Shown here one piece after another: positions 11,080 through 21,780 of a DNA stretch of 64,000 bases. A program made the translations under genes and the position numbers. Origin of the DNA: Magicicada septendecula (taxonomy: Eukaryota > Arthropoda > Insecta > Hemiptera > Cicadidae); NCBI GenBank assembly GCA_034769895.1, contig CM068372.1:384481910-384545909 (forward strand). Reading direction: 5' to 3'. The notes below the pieces were generated by a model. That model did no database searches and was not told the origin of the DNA. It worked only from the letters and a program-made list of their open reading frames with translations. Position 1 is the stretch's first letter. Every line of letters begins with the position of its first letter.

Positions 11080-11475
11080 CGTGGGAATCCTCATTTTTTA
11101 TGCAGTTCTCGTAATTTTTTGGAGATTGAAAGAGGCTTGTGACAAGGATACTACATACCATCCATTCTCAAATGTAAATATTCTGGTGATGATGTTGGAG
11201 AAGAACGAAGAATCTTTTCAAGACATGATGAACAGATATCATGGCGGAACCAAAAGAACTACAGAATTGAAATCAACACAGACTAGTCAAGAGTGGTAAG
11301 AAATCGAGGAAGGATGTACAATTGAAAATCATCGTAGGAAATCAAGAACTAGAAAATAATAATCGGTTGGAGTACTTTAGGAAGTCTGCTAACAATTGAT
11401 GTCTGCTGTATCTTGGAAGCAGAGGTTAGTCAGCTAACTGCAGGGGTCAGACAATGTGGTGAGGGTAATACTGTC
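11080..11475 (+). mobile_element. LINE RT fragment, copy 2, extended
   Basis: Contains the second copy (11,165-11,336) of the piece at 9063-9234. It then continues with NQELENNNRLEYF and, after a frameshift, GSLLTIDVCCILEAE, matching the QExExVxxFxYLGSLLTxDGRC block of RTE-like LINEs. This continuation identifies both copies as LINE rather than host exon. Confidence 0.7.
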
Positions 11476-11784
11476 CGGAATGTCCGGAAATGATTGCTGA
11501 GATAAAGTTGCCGCCTTCGTTCAGAAGAAAAGCCAGGCCCACTAAGCACAGAGTTATCGCAAACTAGGCAGTAAAGAACCTGAAGCAGCCAATACGGGGC
11601 GCTACTTTGACGCAGTGCCAAAGTGGTTCCGATGTGGATCTTCCTGCCTGGATGGAACGAGAGCCACACACACCAAGGAAGATTATCTGTCCCCTGACAG
11701 TGAATAGTCCATTTTCTCCCTTAAAAAATTGTTTAATAACGTTGTAGAAACTACATACTTTAATAACGCAAGTTTTCTGTTTAG

Positions 11785-11927
11785 GTATTGTGACTGCTGG
11801 AAATCTGTGTGGAGGACAAGATATGCCCGGTGCGTATACAAATGTTGCTTGTTATATTGATTGGATTTTACAGGCAACCAAGGATGCATCGTCTTGCAGG
11901 AAGCCTGTTGGCAGTCCTCATGAATAA
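11785..11927 (+). CDS. Serine protease homolog, last exon and stop
   Basis: Acceptor TTTTCTGTTTAG; the first two bases complete the Gly codon begun in the previous exon, giving VQVGIVTAGNLCGG, then DMPGAYTNVACYIDWILQ and a short tail ending GSPHE before TAA (11925-11927). The C-terminal S1 signature PGxYTxVxxxxxWI is clear. The usual Ser214-Trp215-Gly216 substrate-binding strand is Thr-Ala-Gly, so Trp215 is also lost, which fits a protein no longer selected to bind substrate as an enzyme. A Cys in the tail (ASSCRK) could bond to an upstream domain. A poly(A) signal follows about 100 nt later. Confidence 0.92.
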
Positions 11928-12028
11928 TACAGAAAATGACGAACGTTACAAAAATTAACTAGTCTATAATACTGAAGTGCATGAAACCCTCTTCTTTGTT
12001 TATTTGACAGTTTTTGTGGAATCATTAC

Positions 12029-12034
12029 AATAAA
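12029..12034 (+). promoter_or_regulatory. Poly(A) signal of the serine protease homolog gene
   Basis: AATAAA 102 nt past the stop codon, in AT-rich 3' untranslated sequence; no other canonical hexamer lies closer. Confidence 0.75.
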
Positions 12035-12161
12035 TACAATGTTTCTCTTATGCAATTAATATGAACCTAGTAGCTCTTGATAATTTTCATCATCATCATC
12101 ATCCTCATCATCATCAACACCCTCATAATCATTTCCACCAAGGATTTTACAAAAAATGGTT

Positions 12162-12395
12162 TGTTGAAATTATTATTATCAGGCGGGCTGTTAGGCCTTA
12201 GTCCAGAGTTGTCGTTATTGTCAAACGTTTCGGCCCCACTATTGGAGGGCACCATCAGTGCCTAGATTGGCACGGTGTTCGCCAATTCACCTCAGAGATG
12301 AGGTAGAGACTACGGTGGTGGGTCCGAAACCTTTGGCAGTAACGACAACTGTGAACCAAGGCCTACCAGTCCGGCTGATAATAATAACTTCAACG
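12162..12395. mobile_element. Fold-back element with hammerhead-like motif (copy 2)
   Basis: Inverted arms 12,162-12,232 and 12,328-12,395 share GTTGAA(A/G)TTATTATTATCA, AGGCCTT and AGTTGTCGTTA, around a 95-bp loop. The minus strand of 12,226-12,258 reads CTGATGG, a GCCC/GGGC stem, then GAAACG. Same family as the elements at 9.9 and 21.8 kb. Confidence 0.7.
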
Positions 12396-12435
12396 TGTTG
12401 AAGCCGGCCGTGAAAGCTTATGAACTTGCACACAA

Positions 12436-12600
12436 AATTGTTTGTTCCGGTCCCAAGCAGACAGACAAGAGCTGGTCACTCCAACGCTTCTTCGCACGTC
12501 ACACATCTTATGGCTTATAATTCCGTAATTGTTTAGGGATGCGGCGGTCATCCATTCGGTTAAGTTGTTCCACGTACGAGTATTTTAACCGATATTGGAC
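12436..12600. repeat. Dispersed LINE-tail repeat
   Basis: TTTGTTCCGGTCCC and CACTCCAACGCTTCTTCG match 6765-6830; probably the 3' tail of the same LINE family. Nothing coding is seen from here to 12,890. Confidence 0.5.
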
Positions 12601-12900
12601 ATAACCGGTATTTTAACAGTTTAGTAGCTAATATGTCTCTTGAATATGCTACTAGTGTATTCAGGGTAAGACGTTGAGGTGGGACTGCCAACTTCAGGCT
12701 TAACGTCCAGCCCGATTTTCTGTCTGTATTGTCTCCCATAAATTGCCTGTCTTACCGGAATAAAGGGACCGGTTTTCCCTGTACGCAGTATTGCAACCGA
12801 TTATATCCAACTATATTCACGGCTGCAATATTCCAAAGATAAGCCGGTCCAGGATTATTTCCCTTACGCCTTAACTTGATACTGGTGGCTACGGCTGCCC

Positions 12901-12998
12901 TTCTTCTTCTTCTTCGTCTTCGTCTTCTTCTTCGTCTTCTTCTTCTTCTTCTTCTTCTTCTTCTTCTTCTTCTTCTTCTTCTTCTTCTTCTTCTTCTC
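12901..12998. repeat. (TTC)n microsatellite with TCG interruptions
   Basis: About 98 bp of TTC triplets with a few GTC interruptions near its start. The poly-Arg and poly-Leu frames across it are artefacts. 13,000-13,690 holds a GT-rich tract (about 13,130-13,175) and no recognisable gene. Confidence 0.95.
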
Positions 12999-13689
12999 CA
13001 ATCAAGCATTAGGGTTGTGGCCTGTTGCGCCCTCTGGCAGTGGTACAACACACATTATACATCGTCAGACAGAAATCAGCCACCTAATAACCACTTACGG
13101 CAGCCAGCCGCACGTTAGGGGGGGTAATTCGTGTGCGCGCGCCCGTGTGTGTGTCTCTGTGTGTGCGTGTGCGCTTTTGTTACTTGCCATGCTAGGCGAG
13201 ACCGATGTATTATTTGTCTTCCGGGATGGTGTGAGCAGACCGTCCGAGTTGTGTGACCTTGACTACTTCCTACAACCGTACCACAGCCGTTGAGACGATG
13301 AGTCGCGAACGTTTCCATTTCCCAGACCCCGGCCCTTATTTTTTATATGTTAGTTTATATAGACATATGTAGTAATGTATAAACATTATTTTCAGCACGG
13401 CTTAAACTATTTTTATGGACACTGCTCCTATAAGCGTCTACAGGAAACGGCCCAAATTCCTCTCTTGGCTAACTTGTGCTGCAGGCTGTTGGTGACTGTG
13501 GAAATCATCAGCAAAGACGACGTCTCTCAGTCTCTGTACGCATCTACTGTGTTAATTTTAGCGACAATTACGTCTACTTGTTGTACACTCTAAATTGGTT
13601 TAAAACATTCTATATTCGTATTTGGAAATCACTTATTTAGTTATTTTTTTACTTATGGCATTCTTTGCCTGTACTTTCAGCTTGCCGTG

Positions 13690-14080
13690 TTTCGATCTTC
13701 TTCTTCTTATTTATTAGAGAATTAGGCGAGATCACCTGTTCCGTTGTCTATTTTCAAGTCATCTATTGCGTGGTCTTCCCGCGTATCTTTTCCTTTTAGA
13801 CGCATATTGTAAAAGTTGTTGAGGTAGACTTTTCGCTTCCATTCTACATATATGTTCAATCCATCTCATCTTACGTTCCTCGATTCTTGCATTTACTGAA
13901 AATATATCCAATTCATGTTTTATCACATCGTTTCTATGTAAAAGTTGTTGAGGTAGCCTTTTCGCTTCCATTCTACATATATGTTCAATCCATCTCATCT
14001 TATGTTCCTCGATTCTTGCATTTACTGAGAATATATCCAATTCATGTTTTATCACATCGTTTCTAATTCTATCGTTTGTA
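13690..14080 (-). mobile_element. LINE C-terminal fragment with in-frame 129-bp tandem duplication
   Basis: On the minus strand the block IKHELDIFSVNARIEE, KMRWIEHICRMEAK, LPQQLL occurs twice head to tail (13,808-13,936 and 13,937-14,065, 43 codons each), followed by a KRYAGRPRNR segment. W-IEHICRM and AGRPRNRW are LINE tail motifs. The duplication keeps the frame and the copies differ at only a few positions. Confidence 0.85.
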
Positions 14081-15016
14081 TATACAGGGTGATTTACGAA
14101 GAAACGGAAATACTTCGGGAGATGAATCTACATCGAAAAATAAGAAAAAAAGTACATATAAACATAGGTCCGGAAATGCTTCATTAGCGAGTTACGGCTA
14201 GCGAAAGATTTCGCCCGGATTTCGGTTCCCCCGGGTAAATGAAGACTTTCTGAAATTCTGGGAAGGGGCGACTTCTATTATTTCTTATGGTTTTTGACCT
14301 GAGAAATCGAATAAAACAGGTCGCAGAACTGTATCGCCCATAAGTTTCATGATATCCGACTAAAACAGAAAAATCTTTGCCTAAAAACAAATTTTGAAAA
14401 ATTGGAAACAATTAAAATTTTTGGTTGATTTTTATTGACTTTATTTACACAATTTTTCTCAGAATTAAATTCTTTACAAGTTTTGTTTTTAACTTTTATG
14501 CATTTGTTAGTCATTTAACAAAGTTATTGTACTTCTAACCTAAAAAAAGTGTTTTTAGGTTAGAAGTACAATAACTTTTTTAAATAACTAATAAATGCAT
14601 AAACGTTAAAAACAAAACTTGTAAAGAATTTAATTCTGAGAAAAATGGTGTAAATAAAGTCAATAAAAATTAACAAAAAATTCCAATTGTTTCAAATTTT
14701 CCAAAGTTTGTTTTTAGGCAAATATTTTTCTGTTTCACGTCGGATATCATGAAACTTATGGGAGATACAGTTCTGCGACCTATTTTATTCGATTTTTCAG
14801 GTCAAAAACCATAAGAAACAACAGAATTCGCCCGTTCCCAGAATTTCAGAAAGTCTTCATTTACCCGGGGGAACCGAAACCCGGGCGAAATCTTTCGCTT
14901 GCCGTAACTCGCTAACGAAGCATTTCCGGACCTAAGTTATATGTACTTTTTTCTTATTTTTCGATGTAGATTCATCTTCCGAAGTATTTCCGTTTCTTCG
15001 TGAATCACCCTGTATA
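14081..15016. mobile_element. 936-bp fold-back DNA element
   Basis: Two arms of about 465 bp (14,081-14,545 and 14,552-15,016) are near-perfect reverse complements around a very short centre near 14,549. The termini are TATACAGGGTGATT and AATCACCCTGTATA; the CAGGGTGA ends are flanked by TATA on both sides, a possible target duplication. No transposase ORF is present, so it is non-autonomous. It is inserted next to the LINE fragment at 13.7-14.07 kb. Confidence 0.85.
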
Positions 15017-15039
15017 TCCCTTTATGTATCTCAAGAAAT

Positions 15040-15800
15040 TCACCTCTGCAGCTTATATATGACTTCTATCTTTTTTAGATAATACCCATGTTTGGGAACC
15101 GTATAAAAGGGACTGCCATGTATATAACCTTATAGAACTTCACTTGATTTTTCTTTCTTGTTTTCCTCCTTAAAGTTCTTTAACAGTGCCACAAATCGCC
15201 TGGTATCTGTTTATCTTTCTCTCGATGTCCTCGTTGATATGTAATATCACATCCTAAGTACTGAAAGTGGGATTTTTGCTCCAGCATTTTATCATCATTG
15301 ATCGTAATTTTTGATTTTATGAGATGTCTGCCTTTGAAAGCCATTACTTTTGTTATATTATAGATATATTCAAATTATACTGAGCAATGTTATGGCTCAG
15401 TTTGTGAATGTCTTTCTGTAAATTATCTTCTGTTTCTTGCATAATAAGCTGGTCATTTGCATATAAAATATTCAAAGGATCCAAAATATTCTCATCATTT
15501 ATGTTAATCGCAATATGAAATTCTGTCTTCCATTTTATCACCAAGTCGTCTACATATATGATAGATTAAAAAGGTTGGGCGATAAACTACATCCTTCTCG
15601 GACACCTTCATTTGTCGCAATTTCTCCTGACAACCGTGACCCTGATCCTATAACAATACTGCTGTTCAAGTATAAGCTCCTAGTTGCATCAATGAGATAT
15701 CTCGGAATACCTCTGGCTTCTAGAATTCTCCGTAACAGGGGTCTTTTAACGCTATCAAAGGATTTTTCGTAATCGTTTTTCGGCAACAAGCGGTAATGTC
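15040..15800 (-). mobile_element. LINE reverse-transcriptase fragment, frameshifted
   Basis: Minus strand 15,789-15,550 encodes NDYEKSFDSVKRPLLRRILE, ARGIPRYLIDATRSLY and NEGVREGCSLSPNLFNLSYM, the palm blocks of an RTE-like RT. A frameshift leads to 15,544-15,353 with LNILYANDQLIMQ, where the catalytic YADD is YAND. Inactive. Confidence 0.85.
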
Positions 15801-16840
15801 ACTGATACTGACGTCCGATTTTTTGTTCAAAATGTACTTTTCCCTAATTTCTCCTTCACCTAATTTATTTATCGTTTGTTTAGCGTAAGACGAATAGATT
15901 ACAAATTCGTAATAAATAAGAAATACATTTATTTTAGTATGAAAGTAATTATAAAGGTGCAGTGGTTGATTTCTAAAATTATAGGTGCCGGAACGCATCA
16001 ATTCAAAAGTTGTACAGACACAAATATACTTATATTTTATATTAGCGTGTAAGTTTACATCAGGTTATTACAAAGGAGGTCTACATTTTTAAAGCCTTAT
16101 AAAATATGTAACATAGGATAAACTTGTATCTAAAAAGATAATAGTATAAACTTGTGTCTAAAAAGGTAATAAAGTTTACTGATATTTCTAAAGAGCTTCA
16201 TCGTTAGGTTAGCGGCACGACAATCGAGAACATGTCACTCATGATGCGTTATCCCAGAGCCTCAATCAAACTCTAAGTGATGGTTTCGGTAGTTCGGACA
16301 TTTTAAAAAAGTTTCCATAGTTTCATCATTGTTTCATAGTTGGAATATTGTTTGTTTCTTGACTTTTCTTTACGCTTTGTGTCCAATGCCGTATGACGGC
16401 CAGAAATCAGCCCTCTGACATTCACTTGAAGATATTGCTATTGATGGAATAGAATATTTCACGGTAGAAAGGCTCTCCGGAAAAATTATGGAATGCACAT
16501 ATTCTCGTAAGCTCTCAATCAGTTGCCTTTTATGTAGTTTTAATTTTGAACCAAGTTTTTTATTTCATTTTTTCCATAGGTTATTGGGACATTTATTGAA
16601 CGATAATAGTTCAGATAAAGATTAGTGCTGGTGTTTGATTTTTGCAAATCTTAATTTTTGTAGTGGGGCTGATGAGGGGCACAATTTAAAAAGTAGTAGT
16701 AAATTTTTGTAATAATTAGGTTTTTCTTTTCACATATTTTTTTCGGTAATTTATTTTTTGATCCAAGAGGTTTCGGAACGCCGTTCCGGCGCGTTCCCCA
16801 TGAAATCAAGCCCTGTAAATGTGTATTTAAAATTGTGAGT
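15801..16840. other. AT-rich stretch without recognisable gene
   Basis: No convincing ORF, RNA or element. It contains a lone copy of GTTTACATCAGG (about 16,055), the same 12-mer as the SINE target site at 3788. Confidence 0.5.
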
Positions 16841-16847
16841 TTTCACG

Positions 16848-18110
16848 GTGTATACACTGCATACAATCTCTAACGGAGATAATTATTTTGGCACTATTTT
16901 GAATAGTCTATTATATTTGAAATATGAGTTCTCGATGCAAGAAACTGATGCCATCCTACGGAAAGCTGTTTACGAACTTAGTCAAAACACTACTTATTCT
17001 ATTCAAAATATTTGTAGGCCTACTGATGAAATCAAAGCAACCGTTCAAAATAAATGCAGGTGCAAGACAGGGTGATGGTTTATCCCCAGTTCTTTTCAAA
17101 TGTGTCCTGGAGAAAGTAGTGAGAATTTGGAATGAAAAATTAAAGGAATACAAAATATCACAAATCGTGTTGGGAAGAAGGAACAAACGTATTGAAATAA
17201 ACTGTTTGGCATTCGCAAATGATTTTGCTATAATTTCTGAACATCTGACATCTGCAGTAACACAAGTTAATTTTTTTAGAGGACAGCCAATAGAACAGGC
17301 TTAAGAATTTCTACAAAAAAAAAACAAATTTCTTGCGAACATTAAAAATGCGCCAAAATTCCTGGTTACAGATATTGATCGAATAGAGAGGGTTCCAAAA
17401 TTTAAGTATCTAGGAAATAGGTAATAATTCAAGAGAATGGTTTAGAAAATTCTGCTATAGAAAAAGGATTCATAAGATGGAAAGGGCATATGGTATAACT
17501 AAAGATATTTACACTAAAAAGTGCATATCTAAAAATGCGAAAATAAGGCATTACAGTACAGTAATGCTTATATGCAAGTGAATGTCTAGCATTAATTTAT
17601 AATTTAGACAAACTAGAAATATTGGGAAGACGAATTATTAGGAAAATATTAGGTCCACGAAAAACTTCAGAATGTTGGAAATTAAGAAGTAATGATGAAA
17701 TATATCAGAGTATAGAAAATATAACAAAAACAATGTGAAAAAGAAGACTATTATTTTTTGGACATTTACTCGTATATAGAATGGATGACAATAGGTTAAC
17801 AAAGCAGATCTTCAAATATCTGTGGGGGAAGAAGTCAACATCAAATTGGATTAAAGAAGTCCAAAAGAATTTAGAAAAAAATAATATACACACAGAAGAA
17901 CCAATTAAAAGAGAAGTTTTTCGGGCAAAAGTGTTAAAAATGTTCGGAGTCCAGGGTAGGAGAGAGAAAAACGCAGGTTCTAAATGGACTGAAGACAGGA
18001 AGAAGAGACACAGTGAAAAGATGAAAGAATATTGGAGAAAAAGAAAAGAACAAAGAATAAAGAATTGAAATTGGCATGTGGTTCTTAGATGGCCGATAAA
18101 AAAAAGTCAA
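16848..18110 (+). mobile_element. LINE ORF2 3' half, decayed (family X, copy 1)
   Basis: Successive frames give AGARQGDGLSPVLFKCVLEK, INCLAFANDFAIISE (FADD changed to FAND), FKYLG, KMERAYGITKDIY, RRIIRKILGPRKT, RRLLFFGHL-x-RMDDNRLTKQI and a Lys-rich tail ending at 18,068. The order is palm, thumb, then the LFFGHLxRM tail. It shares over 500 bp with 30,440-31,040 and ends in the same TTAGATGGCCGATA segment. Several frameshifts, not functional. Confidence 0.9.
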
Positions 18111-18114
18111 ATCA

Positions 18115-18322
18115 ACGGATTTTAGACGAAAACACTCCGTAAGACGTGTGACAGATGTAAGAGAGTGTTGGTTTGGGGGCTCTTAGTAGGGTTGACTGCA
18201 ACTCTCCAGTTATCGGCCCACTCGACATACGCATCGAGTTGGCACTGGACCTTGACTGTCGCATCATTTAACATACTAATCTGCGACAAAAGCTGCTGTG
18301 TTGTCAGCAAATGGAGACAGTC
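18115..18322 (-). mobile_element. Jockey-like LINE fragment, 3' part (split by insertion)
   Basis: The minus strand reads CQLDAYVEWADNWRVAVNPT after a decayed stretch. This is the LxxWxxxWRLxxNPxKT block after the YADD box of Jockey-clade RTs. Its upstream half lies beyond the Harbinger-like element, at 19,372-19,600. Confidence 0.8.
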
Positions 18323-18325
18323 TTA

Positions 18326-19371
18326 AGCCTGTGTCACACTATGCAACTTCACTAGCCGCTACTAAATAGCTGCTACTGCATTTTCTGGCTATTTCTATCG
18401 CACTGTTTTTAGGTAGCCGCTATTTAGTCGTAGATTGGCTAGATGTTAAAAAGTACTGTGCAAAATGTCATCTGTGGGTGTGCGACTTGGGGCTTTGAGA
18501 CACCTGTTGCTGATTGGTGTTAGAGAGCTTTGTGTGGAGTTGCTGAGTAACATACGGAACAAGAGAAACCCATGTGAGTTCGGGAATGGTTAGGCAGAAT
18601 GAAACTGGGTACTTCAACGACCCTAACAAGAGAGCTGCCATTTGATGACTCGTAATCGTACCACAACGTCGTGCAGTTAACTTTACCAAAGTTTCAGGTG
18701 TTGCTAGATTTAGTGTCCCCAAACTAAATTTAGTTTATATACGTCTCCCGTCACGGCACTACTCTTTTCAGATTAAAAAAATTTGTATTTAGCTCATTAC
18801 GATAAGCACCAAGGGTGTTTTAATTTTCTTTTTTAAAGCATCTTCCTTCGCTGGTAATCAGGGAAGTTCCAGCTCATCTAGAGACCGAGTGAAAGCAGTT
18901 TCTTTCGCGTCGCGTCTCAAATACTCCACGGACGTAATGTCCCACAGACAATCATGTTTTCTATATATATTAAGGAATTTAATTATTTCATAACCCGACC
19001 AATTTAATAAATCGCTCATTTTAAATGTATAAATAGAACACTCAAAAGGCACAATGCAACAACAAAACCAAAACAAACGCCGAGACAAGCACGTGGTGAC
19101 ACGGGACGCACTACTTTACTGCTGCACTGAGCGACATTGTCACACTAAGCGACTAGGGTGCTACTCGGTAGCGGCTAGTGAGTCTGGGGCTCTTAAGGCC
19201 GGCGACTGGCTACTTAGCAGCACTAAAATTTGAACACGTCCAACTTCTCTAGCTCCTGATTTTTCACTCATTGGCGAGCGCTAGTAGCTGCTACTAACTA
19301 TGTTACACTAGGCTACTTAGTAGCCGCTACGCTAGTAGCGGTTAGTAAAGTAGCATAGTGTGACACAGACT
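18326..19371. mobile_element. PIF/Harbinger-like DNA element, 1,046 bp
   Basis: Terminal inverted repeats begin AGCCTGTGTCACACTATG on the left and, read inward, AGTCTGTGTCACACTATG on the right. They are followed by related GCTACT-rich subterminal repeats. TTA flanks both sides (18,323-18,325 and 19,372-19,374), the TWA-type target of PIF/Harbinger transposons. Inside is a fragment of a MADF-domain protein, the accessory gene typical of that superfamily; no DDE transposase is visible, so it is a non-autonomous deletion derivative. Confidence 0.8.
18858..19019 (-). pseudogene. MADF-domain accessory protein remnant in the Harbinger-like element
   Basis: From an ATG at 19,019 the minus strand reads MSDLLNWSGYEIIKFLNIYR, then KHDCLWDITSVEYLRRDAKE and 13 more residues before a stop at 18,858. 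The pattern L-x-x-Y-x-x-H-x-CLWD-x-x-S-x-x-Y-x-x-R-x-x-K is the N-terminal half of a MADF (Myb/SANT-like) domain. PIF/Harbinger transposons carry such a DNA-binding protein beside the transposase, and it is needed for its nuclear import and end recognition. At 53 residues only about two thirds of a MADF domain remains, so it is truncated. Confidence 0.65.
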
Positions 19372-19600
19372 TTACTGCAACCACTCGGGACGTGCCTTTG
19401 ACAAACACCGAGAACAGCAGAGGCACACGGACGCTGTCCTGATGGACACCAGCGGTAATAAGCCTCTCGGAAGAGAGGGCGTGGTCTAGTCTCACCGGAA
19501 GCTACGGACTCGTAGAAAGCTACTAGCCACTTCTGATGTTGATTTGTGCAAATACGCGCAGGGGTGGACCCAGCAAACGATTTTGTAGGAGGAGGAGGAG
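19372..19600 (-). mobile_element. Jockey-like LINE fragment, 5' part (split by insertion)
   Basis: The minus strand reads HALSSERLITAGVHQDSV, then PLLFSVFVKGTSRVVAV. This is the GVPQGSVLGPLLF...DMP palm block. Joined across the Harbinger-like element at a single TTA it continues VAVRLSPFADNTAAFVAD, restoring the FADD-type catalytic box (as FADN). So both halves are one LINE copy. Confidence 0.85.
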
Positions 19601-19862
19601 TTGAATTTGGGTGGGGAATTATGGAAAGTTGGAGATTCCTTAAAAGTATGAAGTACAAATGATAGGAATGAGTGAAGATACAAATACAGTTTGTTACTGT
19701 TAACACAATACGTTTACTGACGTACAAGCATACACTCACATCTGTATCTGTTAGTTCATTGTTTTTTAATAATATTCACTTCCAGTTTAAAATACACAGT
19801 TCTTTTATGGCATGTACCGAACAAAAATTTAATGAAGAAAGTTATGTTAGTGGTTGAAATCA

Positions 19863-20013
19863 CAAGCAGAATGATCACTGTTGCACACCACTATATACAA
19901 ATTATCCCGATTAGCGCTTTCAAGCTTCACTGCTCATCGTCAGATCGGAAGCTTGAAAGCGCTAATCAGGATAATTTGTATACAGTGGTGTGCAACAGTG
20001 ATTATTCTGCTTG
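19863..20013. repeat. 66-bp-arm hairpin (MITE-like inverted repeat)
   Basis: Arms 19,863-19,928 and 19,948-20,013 are reverse complements with about 3 mismatches in 66, around a 19-nt loop containing CATCGTCAGATCG. No ORF. 20,020-20,600 shows nothing I recognise. Confidence 0.9.
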
Positions 20014-20604
20014 CGAACAAAAATTATTAAGTTGGTAAGGTACACTTACAATTTAACATAATTTTATAGTAAAACCAAAAAAAGTTCATAACTCGATATG
20101 AATATTTTATCATATTCATTACCAAAAATAATTCTACAATCACGAAACTATGGAAAAATGTCGTCTGCAGTGAACCATTTGGGGAGGTTGGATTTCTATC
20201 ATTTCTCCCTCCGTGGGTCCGCGCCTGAGTACTGCGGCGACTTTGGTGGCGCTTCGAATCCAGCCCATGTAATTGATGACTTTGTCTGCATGCTCTGTGA
20301 TCCGCATTTTTTTCCAAACGACGCACTACCTAAACATGCAAAACCAATATTATTAGTGATTTAAATAAGTCACACAATGCGAGAAAGGTGTTGTCTAAAC
20401 TGTTAGAGAAAGTTCTTCCTTTTCAGTACCGTTCTGTTGGTGTTTTTTCTGTTAGATAAAGATTGAAACACGTCTCTCAATGTCCTTATGTATACACACA
20501 ACCTTCTATTAATGAAAGAACCGAAATACAAAGTGAGCAGAGGAACTTTCAAGTTTAGGCATCTACATAAATTTAAAAATAAAAAATGTTAATATCGAAG
20601 TTTC

Positions 20605-20705
20605 TGTCAGAGGAAACCGTGCTTCCTCTGGTGTGTGGGATTCTCACCCATTAAAAAACCCACCTCCTAATTCAGACATTCATATCTATCCCGGAACCAC
20701 TTATG
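20605..20705. repeat. Dispersed repeat shared with 39.2 kb
   Basis: GTCAGAGGA, CGTGCTTCCT, then CATATCTATCC-GGAACCACTTA recur in the same order and spacing at 39,188-39,295. Class unknown. Confidence 0.6.
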
Positions 20706-20739
20706 CTTCGAAGCATAAACTCAACTACTCATAAACGTC

Positions 20740-21780
20740 TTCCCAGTGATCAGTATTACAAGAATCAAGTGTAGAATTGCAGCGTATTCTTCAATAATAT
20801 TATCGATTTGCTTGAAGTTCGGTAGAGGTTTGATGACGACGGCAGCCATGGAGAGCAGACGACGAATCATCAATCGTCTTCGTCATCTGCACCCCCATGA
20901 CAGCCACCGACACCGCTACACCGTAGACTTGTGAAAATTGGTGTTTCAGCGCATCTGTCCATCCTCTTCCATCCCATCCACATAAGAGGAGCAAATATGA
21001 AATGTCTACAATTCACATCAAAAACGTTTTAGGTCTGATGATAGTTTACGAGAGTTTGATGATGACGATGACCAACATGGTGAACGGTCAACGGTTCATT
21101 ATCTTCGTTGTGAAGCTCGCCGTGTCAGCCACCGGCACCACTACACAATGGACTTGTGAAGATCAGTGCTTCAGCGCATCTGTCCACCGTCTCCATGTTG
21201 TCTAAACTGTTAGATAAAGATTGCGTTAACATACTGACACATCAGCATAGTCGACTTTCGGCGCAGTCTTCTCTACAAACTATGGTTTTCTCGTGTTCTA
21301 ATTACTCTGTGACACGAGAGTCCCCACTCCATTGTTCTCCGTTTCCTTACACTGCTAATTGTGATTTCCTTTGGTCAGACAGACAATTAAAGCTGTGACG
21401 TGTTCAATTTGTTTGTTCGTCAGATATCCTGTGTTTGTTATTACAGTATTTGTTCTGCCGTTTTTCATTAAGCCAAACTGTCTGTCTCTTATGTTCAGGA
21501 AGTCTATTAGGAGCTGTCCGTGTCCGTCTTCCCAATGAACCGAATCACTAGGATCAAATGTGAAATTTATGCAATTCTTATCAACAGCATTTCAGTTTCG
21601 ATGGCAGTTCACGAGAGTTTTTATGATGACGGGGTCTATCACGGTGAACTGTCAACGGTTCTTTATCTTCGTTGTGAAGCTCACTGTGTCAGCAACCGAC
21701 ACCGACCACCTGTATACGAGTTCTGTTCCTGGCAATTATGCTTTCTCTGTCTGAGGCTTTCACGGCTGGCTTCAATGATA
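20740..21780. repeat. GACGA-module repeat block 1
   Basis: Two to three diverged modules. Each has a GATGACGA arm, a CTTCGTCATC or ATCTTCGTTGTGAAG arm, and a core of the type CAGCCACCG-CACC followed by CC-TAGACTTGTG. It is closely repeated at 37,580-38,060 and 45,150-45,850, including the text between modules. Open frames run through on both strands in all copies, which reflects composition rather than coding. Confidence 0.75.

Larger units (their letters stand above)
8415..11784 (+). other. Intron of the serine protease homolog gene (3.4 kb)
   Basis: GTAAGA donor and TTTTCTGTTTAG acceptor, phase 1. It is packed with LINE fragments on both strands and one fold-back element. Only 11,480-11,780 lacks an identifiable repeat. 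Confidence 0.8.
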
